Assembly: GCA_943735955.1 (NCBI GenBank)
Contig: OX030961.1
Coordinates: 3,412,920-3,476,919, forward strand
DNA from: Piscicola geometra
Lineage: Eukaryota; Annelida; Clitellata; Hirudinida; Piscicolidae
Length of the DNA stretch: 64,000 nucleotides
Direction: 5' to 3'
A program made the position numbers and the translations under genes. Below the pieces are notes generated by a model. That model was not told where the DNA came from. It saw only the letters and a program-made list of their open reading frames with translations, and searched no databases. Each line of letters begins with the position of its first letter. The stretch's first letter is position 1. Of this stretch, positions 29,289 to 46,824 are shown piece by piece.

Positions 29289-30802
29289 GTACTACTACTA
29301 CTACTACTACTACCACCACACAACTTTCGCTTAATTTCATAAAATAAAACGCTAGCTTTGATGCCTGCATTGATGTCAGCATCTGACGAATCGAAGTCGG
29401 GAAAGGTAACATGGGTCGTTTGCGTGTTGGTCTGCAGTCTGGGCGGCTGAACGCCACTGACCATCACTACGGAATCCTTTTTGTAGTCTATATCACTGTA
29501 TGCAACATCTTCCCTAACTACTGATGGTGAGGATGGTGGTGGTTTTGATGATGATGGTGATGAATCACCCCCACCATCATCATCTACATGCTTTGCCATA
29601 AGTAGATAAACAGCGCTGCTGTTGTGTAGAAGAAGACGTGTGTTATGGTGGTCGAGGATGCTGAGTGGGAGTTGGAAGTGAGCGCCCATGCCGGCCCTCA
29701 ACACCTTCACACCCCACGGGTCACAGTCTCTTGCTGTGCATGATGATAGTGGGAAGTCTTAATAATGAATGATACTACTGATTATATCTCTTTGCATATA
29801 GGAAATTAATACTTTTGGTAATAGTATTATTTGCAATATTAGGTGAAAATTGATATTTAAATACAATAAAATACATTTCATTCATGTTATATAATAGAGT
29901 TTTACAAGAGGATACAAACCAGGGTTGATGACGACCCTTCTGAAGTTGACAGCAGCAGCAGTTCGCAGGATGGTGCCCAGATGGCCTGGATCACTGATGA
30001 GGTGAAGGAGCAGTGTGGCATTCAGCACTCTTTCTGATGCTGTGTTTGGAATTGTCTTTATACTCTTCTTGTTCACAAGAGCTGATTGTGTAAGCAAAGT
30101 GGTTAATTGAATATTACGTGAATAATACATATGTATTATGTACATATGGTTATTAAATTTTTTGAATGATTTGCATACCAAGTATTCCAGGAGGATGTGA
30201 AGCATTTGAAAAAATCCTCATCTGTCTAGGAGTCACTTTGAAGAGCTTGGAGACGTGTCCTTCTGAAATGTTTGCATCTATGAGTTGCTTTTTGTCACTG
30301 AAGAACACTGTGCTCAGCCTCACATTTGCCTTTGTGGCCTCTGAGATCAACTTGGAGCCTTCAAGCAGAATCTTTGAGTGGTCTCTATAAGTATCATTCT
30401 TGAGCTTATTGATGAGAAGCCTTTGAATGAAAATTTTTATTTATTCTTTTTTAAAGTTTATGTGAATATTATAAAAATGAAAAATATTTATACAAAATAT
30501 TTTTATTAGCCCTACCAATATTCATGTTCTTCACCTTTTAATAATTTGTATTTTAAATCAGAGTCTTTTGATTCATGGTTGTAATTATTCTTATTTATTT
30601 TGTTCTTCACCAAAGTAGTTTGCAATGATTGGTCTTCAGAGTGTTCTTTGAATTTTCCATTTTGAAAACTTTTATTTGCATTATTTTGGCTTGAACCTTT
30701 TTGAAAAAAACAAAATTTTGAAGAATAATAATTAAAAATATTTATTTGAATTCTTTTGAAACTTATTGAAATAATACCGACAATTTTATTTGATAGGAGC
30801 AT
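29159..30802 (-). CDS. MRM3: Mitochondrial rRNA 2'-O-methyltransferase 3 (SpoU family)
   Basis: Methylates the 2'-hydroxyl of a guanosine in mitochondrial large-subunit rRNA, using SAM. Exons 30802-30516, 30420-30179, 30081-29920, 29733-29159 give 421 residues. The first 36 residues (MLLSNKIVGIISISFKRIQ and onward) carry Lys/Arg, Ser and hydrophobics with no acid: a good mitochondrial presequence. SpoU motif 1 (ISDPGHLGTILRTAAAV) and the family segment WGVKVLRAGMGAHFQLPL are intact. Motif 2, normally V-x-G-(G/N)-E-x-x-G, reads VVMVSGVQPPRLQ and lacks the Glu and Gly. Motif 3 is loosely kept as DINAGIKASVLFYEIKR. A poly-Ser tail coded by an (AGT)n microsatellite ends the protein. Its TAG overlaps the TAA of INTS11 on the other strand. 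Confidence 0.9.
29167..29316. repeat. (TAC)n microsatellite coding the MRM3 poly-Ser tail
   Basis: About 150 bp of TAC repeats (AGT on the minus strand), with one CTT and one TAG interruption, between the INTS11 stop and the conserved MRM3 domain. It is read in frame as about 48 Ser by MRM3 and would be INTS11 3' UTR on the other strand. Confidence 0.95.
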
Positions 30803-31026
30803 TTCACAATTTAAATTAAGATTTAAACTTTAGTCCTATCAAGATTTTTTTCATAAAAATATTTTCATAGTAAGAATAATTTATTTATCTTTTGTGATAT
30901 TCTATTTTAATTAATTTTTAAATAATAAACGTAGTCTTTGGTTTATCTACGAAAAAACTTCATAATTTATCCGCCATTGATTTGACTATTCGTCTTTGTC
31001 GACAAAGTTTTTTCAATATTCTCAAA
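30803..31026. promoter_or_regulatory. 224-bp divergent promoter region (MRM3 / RBM39)
   Basis: The two start codons point away from each other across 224 bp, which must hold both 5' UTRs and a shared or back-to-back promoter. It is AT-rich, with no TATA motif at a convincing distance and no CpG island. The last 70 bp contain a palindromic TCTTTGTCGACAAAG. Confidence 0.6.
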
Positions 31027-32728
31027 ATGATGGACGAAGAATATGATTTGGAAGAATTGATCGAAAGACCATATAAAAAAAGATCAAGGGTAAGTCTGTT
31101 TTAAATAAACCGTGATTTCTCGGACTTGAAAACTTAAAAAATCATTATTAAATTTTTTCCGTCTTTTCAGGGAGAAAACTACATTGACGATCGATACTAT
31201 GACTACCAAGACAGCTACAGGCCTAAGAGGTTTATAGAAGAATTTCAAAAATATGACTTAAATTTTCTAAGAGATCGTTTTGAATACCGCATAATGCATT
31301 CATAAATTGATGATGAATATGTTTAATAATGTTAATATTTGTGAATTTTCTAAGAATGGGAAATACTGATTGGAAAAGTTGATAAATTTTTATGCCTCTG
31401 GTATCAGGTAAAATATAAAAGGACCATATAAAAATGTATTGATAAAAACACATATACATCATTCTATCTGTGTTGTGACATTTTTGTATTTTTCTATTAC
31501 TTTACCTATTTTTCTGGATATAAATTTGAGTTCCTGAAATGTATTCCATAGTCTTTTTCACAACTTATCCTCTTCTTTAAATATATTGAATCCTTTTATA
31601 TTTTCTTATTTAATATTATTTATAAATATTAATTAACTTAATTTTTCATATAATTTGAATTTATTCTTGGTAAATAACTTCCAAAGATAGTATGCTAGTT
31701 AATAAAACCTGTGTTTAAATTGGCAGATGTGTGAATCTAAGATCCTGTCTGGAGAAAGAAATCATTTTAAATGTTGATTTTAATCATTAATTATTCAGAA
31801 CTTTTTCATTCATTTCTTTGTGCCTATAATTTACACTTATATACTTTTTTCAGGGTTGCTCCAGAGGCATATGTCAATGGGTGAGAGTCTATTTTATGTT
31901 GCAATTCACTAACCATGTTATAATGTGCAAAGTAATCCATTTATTTTATAAATTGATAATAATATCGATAACAATAAATGACAGCTTGGCAGAAGAGGAT
32001 GAAGAGGAAGAAGGAGGTGAAGAGGAAAGGATGAGAACGCACAAACACAAGCACAAGAAGTCACACAAGTCCAGACACCATGACAAGAAGAAGAAAAAGA
32101 GATCAGATGAGGTGGAGAGATATGAGGAGGAGGAAGAGGGAGAGGAGGAGAAAGGGGAAGGGTATGGTCAGATGATGAGGCAAGAGAGGGTGTATGCGCC
32201 AAAAAGAGAGAGAAGTTACGATTCAGAGTATGACGAAGAACCAGAAGCACCATACCAACACAACCATCATCGTCGTAAACGTCATCATCGCCACCATAGA
32301 AAGAAAAGTCCTTCACAGTCACCCCTACCCATCTACGATTCACCCCCTCCCCGCTCCGACTCCCCTCCTGGCAAGTACTACTCACCGCCTCATCGACAGT
32401 GGTATTCCCCTAAAAGGTCAAGTCGTAGGTCGGAAGAGAGGTCACGGGGAAGGTCAAGAGAGAAGTACTATAAAGGGAAGGAGAGTCATAATTCTTATGA
32501 GAGAGAGAAGAGTGAGGAGAGGTGCCCATCGAAGGAGTTGAGTACGGAGGAGAAGGATGCTCGAACAGTCTTCTGCATGCAACTCTCCACTCGCCTACGA
32601 CCCAACGACCTCAAGGAATTCTTTGGCAAGCTCGGCAAGGTCATTGTTGTTGTGCCTATGACTTGTGCCTGTTTGAATTGAGAGGATACTTTTTTAGTTT
32701 TTTTGTTATAGTGAACAACTACTCATAG

Positions 32729-32804
<76 letters not shown>

Positions 32805-33786
32805 TACATACATACACACATACACACACACTCACACACACACACACCCACCCAACCACCCACAAAAATACATGTCTCCAGATCAGGGACGTACGTTTAA
32901 TAATGGACAACCGTTCTCGTCGCTCGAAGGGCATCGCCTACATCGAGTTCCAAGAACTTGATTCGGTGCAGAAGGCGCTCAGTCTGAACGGCCACAAGCT
33001 ACTCGGCGTGCCGATCATCATCCAACACTCGCACGGAGACCGCAATCGGTTGGTGGGTGCTAGGTGAGATAGGTGTGGTTTGGGTGGGTGAGTTGTTGTT
33101 TGGTTGGGTGGGTGAATGGGTGGTAAGGTGGATTGTTGTGAGATGGTTGTGGGTTGTTGTGGGATGGTTGTGGGTTGTTGTGAGATGGTTGTGGGTTGTT
33201 GTGTGATGGTTGTGGGTTGGGTTTAAGAGAGTTGTGTGACTTGATTCATGAGACATGTTCCTTATTTTCGTGAGTTTATTCATGAATGATCGAATCAACC
33301 GTACTTCCCTACTCAACTTCTCAGCCCATCAATCCAAGAAACACCAGCAACACTCCAACCAACTACAACAACCACCATCACCACCATAACAGATCGAACC
33401 AGCCAATCACCACGTCGACGGGCAAACCAGGTCACACTGGTCCAATGAAGTTGTACGTTGGCTCGCTCCACTACAACATCACTGAGGAGATGCTACGCGG
33501 CCTCTTTGAGCCGTTCGGGCCCGTGAGTGTTTGTTGGCGTTCACACCATTTCAAAATTCTAGGGAGTGCTCCAAGAATTGATGTTTTTGTTTTTGTTGTG
33601 CAACATCTTAAATAATGATCTTGGTGATGATTTCTTTATCGAGTGTCGTCAACAAAACACAAGCAACAACCAATCAACAGCTGGATGAACTGAAGTTGAT
33701 GAAAGACCATGTAACAGGAAAGTCTGCTGGCTATGGCTTCTTGCAGGTGTGTATGTGTGTGTGTGTGTGTGCGTGTGTGTGTGTGC

Positions 33787-33821
<35 letters not shown>

Positions 33822-35438
33822 CTTACATATTTTTCTGTTACGTCAGTATCGCAAGTATGAGGATGGCAAGAAGGCACTTGACCAACTGAACGGATACGAG
33901 ATCGCTGGCAGGCCCATGAAACTAGGTTTTCCTCCTTTCACTCATCCCTCAAGCCATTTAAATCCTCTTTACGCATCTTTTCCAAAAAAATTGATTTTAT
34001 AATTTATAAATTAATTAGAAGGATATTAAAAAAAACACTCCATCCTTCCACACACCCATCACCACCCTTCTAATACCCCTCCTCCCCCTTGAAGGCAGTG
34101 TGGCAGACTACCAGACGGCTCAGGGCTCGAACCTCTTCGACGCAGACGAGGTCGACAAGGTGGGCTTCGGCATGAGCGCCACTTCGAGGATACAACTAAT
34201 GGCCAAGCTAGCCGAGGGTGCGTTTGTTTTTTTAATTCTTATATTGGCTTTGAGGCTTACTGGGTGAAATCCACTCAGCAGTTTTCATGAACATAAATTA
34301 AAAACATGATATAAAAAATAATTATAAGCCAAACACACACCAACACACACACATACACACACACACACACATACACATACACACACACACACAAGCACAC
34401 ATATGTACACACAGGCACAGGCCTGGAGATTCCAAAGGCGGCGGCAAACGTTTTGAAGGCGGAGAGTGACAAGCTGACGGCTCCTCCCATCGCCACCCAG
34501 TGCTTCCTCCTCTCCAACATGTTCACCTCCAAAGAGTCAGTAGTAGTAGTAGTAGTATTAGTAGTGGTAGTAGTAGTAGTAGTAGTATTAGTAGTGGTAG
34601 TAGTAGTAGTAGCAGTAGTAGTAGTAGTGGTGGTGGTTGCGGTTGTGGTGGTTTTGGTGGTGGTAGTGTTGGTAGTAGGAGTAGTGGTGGTGGTGGTGGT
34701 GGTAGTAGTAGTACCACAAACTATACCTCAAATACCACCACCATCTCCACCACTACAATCATCATCATCATGCCTCAAAGGACGAAGGACGCCGAGTGGG
34801 AGGGCGAGTTGAGGGATGAGGTGTTGGAGGAGTGTTCCAAGCATGGAGGGGTGCTCCATCTACACATCGACAAAGTCCATAATTTTTTATTTATTACTTT
34901 TTATTCTTTGTTCTTATTGTTGTTTTTGCTTTTTATGTGATTGCGTTTGTCGCTGTCTTTTGTTGCTTTATTTTTCTGTTGTGTTGTAGCGTTATTGCCG
35001 TTGTTGTGCATTCAATTTGTTGATTGTTCAAAAGTTTTCGTCTATTGCACAAGCACTCCCACCACCAAACGACAGAACTCACCACAAGGCCACATCTACA
35101 TCAAGTGTCCAACCATCGCCTCTGCCATGGCCTCCGTCAACACCCTCCACGGCAGATTCTTCGCCGGTATTTAAGGCCTTTTAAATCACCTGTTTAATTA
35201 ATTAATAATTATTTTTATTTATTTTTTCTTTTTGAAACATCGATTTTTTGAAACAATTATTACTTAAAATTAATTGTGCCTTGTTAAACAGCTTTTTCAA
35301 TGCACCGCAGGTCGCCAAATCACTGCAGCGTACGTGCCACTGCCCAGCTACCACAACCTCTTCCCCAACTCCATCAAAGCCACCACTCTTCTCCAACCCT
35401 CCACCCTTCCACATACTTCTGTTCCCGTTTATCTTTGA
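31027..35438 (+). CDS. RBM39: RNA-binding protein 39-like splicing factor (CAPER / U2AF65-like)
   Basis: A nuclear splicing factor and coactivator that helps U2 snRNP recognise 3' splice sites. Exons: 31027-31089, 31171-31229, 31854-31880, 31985-32639, 32882-33052, 33325-33522, 33681-33746, 33847-33925, 34095-34217, 34415-34535, 34781-34874, 35076-35166, 35311-35438, for 624 residues. The order is acidic and His/Lys-rich then RS-type N-terminus (RRSEERSRGRSREKYYKGK); RRM1 (RTVFCMQLSTRLRPNDLKEF with SKGIAYIEF); a His/Asn-rich linker; RRM2 (MKLYVGSLHYNITEEMLRGL with KSAGYGFLQY); a linker with VGFGMSATSRIQLMAKLAEG; and the C-terminal UHM (ATQCFLLSNMF, then DEVLEECSKHGGV, GHIYIKCP, GRFFAG). The end ITAAYVPLPSYHNLFPNS is typical; a short tail is added. 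The RRM1 donor at 33052 was set by reading frame. Confidence 0.95.
32729..32855. repeat. (CA)n with CATA variants
   Basis: CA tract ending about 25 bp before the acceptor of the RBM39 exon at 32882. Confidence 0.9.
33066..33225. repeat. GTGGGTTGTTGTGGGATGGTT minisatellite
   Basis: G/T-only repeat of roughly 20-21 bp in an RBM39 intron. Confidence 0.8.
33747..33822. repeat. (GT)n filling a 100-bp RBM39 intron
   Basis: The donor GTGTGT at 33747 is the first unit of the tract; the intron between exons 33681-33746 and 33847-33925 is nearly all GT. Confidence 0.9.
34328..34414. repeat. (CA)n forming an RBM39 acceptor
   Basis: CA/CATA tract ending in CACACAG, the acceptor of exon 34415-34535. 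Confidence 0.9.
34537..34715. repeat. (AGT)/(GGT)n tract
   Basis: Begins inside the donor of RBM39 exon 34415-34535 and fills most of the intron. Confidence 0.9.
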
Positions 35439-36569
35439 TATCATTCTTTTTAGATGCTTCGTTATTTATATATTTCTAATGGATTTTATTGGTGTTTTCC
35501 ATTTTTTTGCTGTTAAACTAACGAAACAATGTTGAAATTGTTATTGACTAAATTTCAGCATAATTTTATGGAATTAAGGGTAGGAATAAAATAATGTATT
35601 AGTTTATAGAAAATAAATAGTTTCAGTTGTTAACTTGCTAATAACTCTTCGACATTTCTGCTTACTACATATACCCTAATCAAAACTGCATCGAGAGGCT
35701 CTTATTACCTATATACTCTACCGTAAAACACAAAAATCTACGCACGTATTAAAATAATTTTCAAATGTATGAAAACAGATATTTTAAGCAATTCTCGTTG
35801 GCCACAAAATGAACATTCAAGTTAATAAGCGCTTTAAAATTCTCTGATTAAATTTCCTGAAAAGCAGATAAATCAGTTCTTTTTCAAAGAGTTTAGGTGT
35901 CCTAAACTTAGGATTTCTGACGATTCTGGTATTTAAATTGTTTTTTGTGTTACTGTTACAAAAATGTGTAGGCTATTGAATTTTCTATGATGTATTTTAG
36001 TTCGAAATAAGACAACTATTAAAAAGAATTTAAACAATTTTTTGAAAAATATTATTAAAAGACAATAGGTTTTTTTTAAATTTAAAACATGAAAGCCTAT
36101 TTCAAATATCATAAAACAGTTTACTGGAAAAGAATTTAAAACAGTTTGAGAGTTTTAAGTGTAAATATAAAATAGGGTTAAAAAAGCAAGGTTAAACTGG
36201 ATCGAAATGTTAAGCCATTTATTATGTTAAACTTTTAACACGTATACCACAAGATGACGACTGTTAATCCATCCCTCAACACAATCACCCATAACATAAG
36301 TGCAAAAACTATTTTAAGATTTTATGTAAATAAATAACGTTTAATATGTCAGAAACTTATAAATTTGTGTTATTGCATTTTTAAGTAAGTTCAATTTCGA
36401 GATATTTTTATTCAACATTAAGTCATTACGAGTGAATGTGCTACGACAATTCTCTTATAATTAGCTCTATTATTTGATGAGTTAAGTTGAAATCTTTTGA
36501 GTTAAGTATAATAAAAAAATAATGATTAAAATTCAATAACTGTAATTATGTGAAAAGTCTAAAAATGTG
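35439..36569. other. Intergenic, 3' of RBM39
   Basis: AT-rich, no gene seen. AATAAA-like sequences occur near 35587 and 35608 and could end RBM39. Confidence 0.4.
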
Positions 36570-36790
36570 AATGGGTAGCCGAGTGTGTAACGACTCTCAG
36601 CTTGATCAACGGTTAATGGTCCTGGGCTCAAGTTCAACCAATGCTTCAGTAGCCCTAAGTAGCCAGAAAAGCCTGTAATAATGCTAGCTTTTATTTAGAT
36701 GAGTTTGAAAAGCCATCATGGGGTTTGCAAATTAGAATATTGAGTGATGGGAAATGTTTGATCACTGGAAGGGCAAAACGTCTTTAAATA
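36570..36790 (+). mobile_element. tRNA-derived SINE-like element (family A)
   Basis: The head GGGTAGCCGAGTGTGTAACG resembles a tRNA A box, and GGGCTCAAGTTCAACC resembles a B box. Downstream it shares CCTAAGTAGC and ATGGGAAATGTTTG with the copy at 40262-40470 (CCTAGTAGC, ATGGGAAACGTTTG). It sits just after the PPP1R16 coding end. Confidence 0.5.
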
Positions 36791-36821
36791 TATAAAAAAT
36801 GTTTAAAGCCAAAAAACTAAA

Positions 36822-44488
<7,667 letters not shown>

Positions 44489-45089
44489 GTTGACGGAATT
44501 CGTGGAGATATGAAATCAGACAAATGAATGTAGTAGCTGATGCTGAAAATGTTTGCTTTGCTTGGGGTAGAGCTTTTTCAGATATGTTGTAGACACAAAA
44601 AACGTTTAGCTTCAAGCCAAACGAGCATAAAAAAGTTTAAAGTTTTTTCAAATGTTTTTTTGAATTTATGAAATATTAATTTCAATGTGAGAATTAATAA
44701 AGTGTTCTTTTATATAAAAAAATATCTTCGATTTAATTGCTTTTTAAACACTTACTCAATTAGAGAACAAATCGTTAAAAATGATTTTAAATTGATCGTT
44801 GAATACCATAGTGAAACTCTTTGTTCAACTTTATATACCCCTAATCCTGTTTGTCATAAAGCCTTTAGAAGTTTTGTATACCATATAGTTTGGACCAGAT
44901 TGACTAAATAGGCAGAAAAAATACATTTTAATACGACAAAAATAATAATAAAATCTTTTAAATGAATGAAACAACGTAAAACCAACAGAAAAATTAAATT
45001 GTTTTGAAATCTTTTTATATTGATCTTTCCATTCATGGAGAAGAAGAAAAAAGACAAAGGAAACATTGGAAAAACAACATATCTGAATA
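44489..45089. other. Region upstream of PPP1R16
   Basis: Should contain the PPP1R16 promoter and 5' UTR. No exon or clear motif found. Confidence 0.35.
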
Positions 45090-46222
45090 GACAAAGTTGC
45101 AGTCTTTTCAACCTGGCTCGTCTGAAGGCAAAAAGCAAAATACGAAAAGTGATGATAAGAGACATACTGTTTGCGGATGATGCAGCACTGGTCACCCACA
45201 CTGAAGCAGAACTGCAAAGACTGCTCGACAGGTTTTCCAAGGCATGCGAGGAGTTTAGCCTACAAATAAGCCTCAAGAAAACACAGGTGATGGCACAGCA
45301 CGCCGAACGACCTCACATCACTATCAACAACTATGCTCTGGAAGTCGTCAGCTAGTTTACTTACCTTGGTTCGACAATCACTGATGACTTCTCACTAGTT
45401 GCAGAACTGAACCAGAGGATCGGCAAGGCTTCGACAACCTTTGCCAGGCTGTCACCAAGAGTTTGGAACAACAAGATGCTGACAATAAATACAAAGACAG
45501 CTGTGTACAAGGCGTGTGTCCTGGGCACTCTCCTTTACGCCAGTGAATCCTGGACACTATACGCATACCAGGAAAAAAGATTGAGCGCTTTCCACATGCG
45601 GTGTCCTCGACGCATGCTCGGAATCTCATGGAGAGACCGCGTCACAAACAACGAGGTGTTGGCGAGGGCAGCCATTTCAAGCATGACCACTCTTCTTCGT
45701 CAAAGACGTTTCCGATGGTTAAGACATGTACGTCGGATGGATGATGGCCGACTTCCCAAAGACGTGCTATTCGGCGAGCTTGTCTCAGGTTGGAGAGCAA
45801 CTGGCAAGCCATACCTTCGCTACAAGGACGTCTGCAAGCGCGATCTAAAATCTACAGAGATCGACGTCAGCACCTGGGAATCGCTTGCTGAAGATGAAAG
45901 CAGATGGAAACAAGCTGTGCGCATGGGACTAGAAGCGGGGGAAGCAGGGATTCGTTGGCTTGCCAGTGAAAAGCGCTCTCGCAGAAAAGAAAAACAGCAG
46001 CGATCTGCGACCAGCAGCCACCAACAACCAGCAGCGAGCAACAACAAACAGCCAACAACAACCAGCTGCGAACGACAACCAACAAAGAACAACAATCAGA
46101 AGAGAACAACAACCATCAAAGAACAACAACCATCAGAGAACAACAACCAGCAACGAAAAGTTCTCCCTCGGTGCAAGTCCATTGTCTACCTAAGACTGAA
46201 GGACGCCATCAATACAAGTTAA
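45090..46222 (+). mobile_element. 5'-truncated non-LTR retrotransposon (LINE), 3' part of reverse transcriptase
   Basis: The translation begins within the palm domain, with the catalytic FADDAAL (YADD-type) box at about 45168, then the thumb and C-terminal motifs of endonuclease-type LINEs: FTYLGSTI, NQRIGKASTTFARL, YKACVLGTLLYASESWTLY, RCPRRMLGISWRDRVTNNEV, RQRRFRWLRHVRRMDDGRLP, KDVCKRDLK. One in-frame TAG (45353-45355) splits the frame just before FTYLG; otherwise the reading frame is open to 46222, so the copy is fairly young but dead. The endonuclease and the front of the RT are missing, the usual result of incomplete target-primed reverse transcription. The last 65 codons are Gln/Asn/Thr/Lys-rich, coded by CAACAA repeats. 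Confidence 0.9.
46005..46160. repeat. CAACAA-type low-complexity tract at LINE 3' end
   Basis: AACAACCA/AGAACAACAACCATC units, probably part of the element's 3' region that expanded by slippage. Confidence 0.75.
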
Positions 46223-46287
46223 ACGAATGTTTGAAATTGTCAAAAACCTAAAAGAAATCCACTTACATGCCTTAAGTATCGACTGAA

Positions 46288-46383
46288 GGACTCGAGTGCG
46301 ATCGCTTCATGAATCTTCTTGAAGCTTTCCAGCTGACAAAGCTTCTTCCAATCAAACTTCCAATATATTTTTAATGTTACTCG
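46288..46383 (-). pseudogene. Orphan coding-like exon
   Basis: On the minus strand, an acceptor-like TTGGAAG is followed by FDWKKLCQLESFKKIHEAIA, LESFSRYLRH and a consensus GTAAGT donor. Composition looks coding. It lies between the stop of the small-HSP gene and the LINE, with no partner exon identified, so it may be a gene remnant, a 5' exon of PPP1R16 or of an unknown gene. Confidence 0.3.
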
Positions 46384-46824
46384 AACAAAACGACTCACAA
46401 GAATTTCTCCCTTGACAGATGTGACAGTGACAAACACCGTTCATTCTTAAGAAGCCTCCAAATGGCTTTTAAAAAGCTTATGTATTCAAAAGTTGTAATT
46501 TATTTTGTCAAATAATCAAGTTCATTTATCTGAATATTCTAATATTATTATTTTATTATTATTTTAAGAAAATAAATTTTATTCTTTAAATTATTTTCCA
46601 AAAGATTCTCATTAGTCTTTTGATCAACATTTTACACGGACATTCATTGAATTCATCAAATAAGTTTTTGTATGAAAAAATTCATAAGTTGTTCAAAACA
46701 TCAGAAAGTTTATTTATAATTTTAAAATAATTTCATATAAAAAATAACATTTTGGAAAAACTGTTTATATACATGTAAATTGAGTAAAATTGTTCATTTA
46801 AACGTTCTAAATAAAGTATTAGTC

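Noticed and set aside
31918..32385. 155-codon minus-strand frame
   Set aside because: Antisense shadow of the RBM39 acidic/RS exon.
36570..36650. Considered as a functional tRNA gene
   Set aside because: No complete cloverleaf; B box degenerate and body continues as a SINE.
45820..46129. Cys/Leu-rich minus-strand frames
   Set aside because: Antisense of the CAACAA-rich LINE tail.
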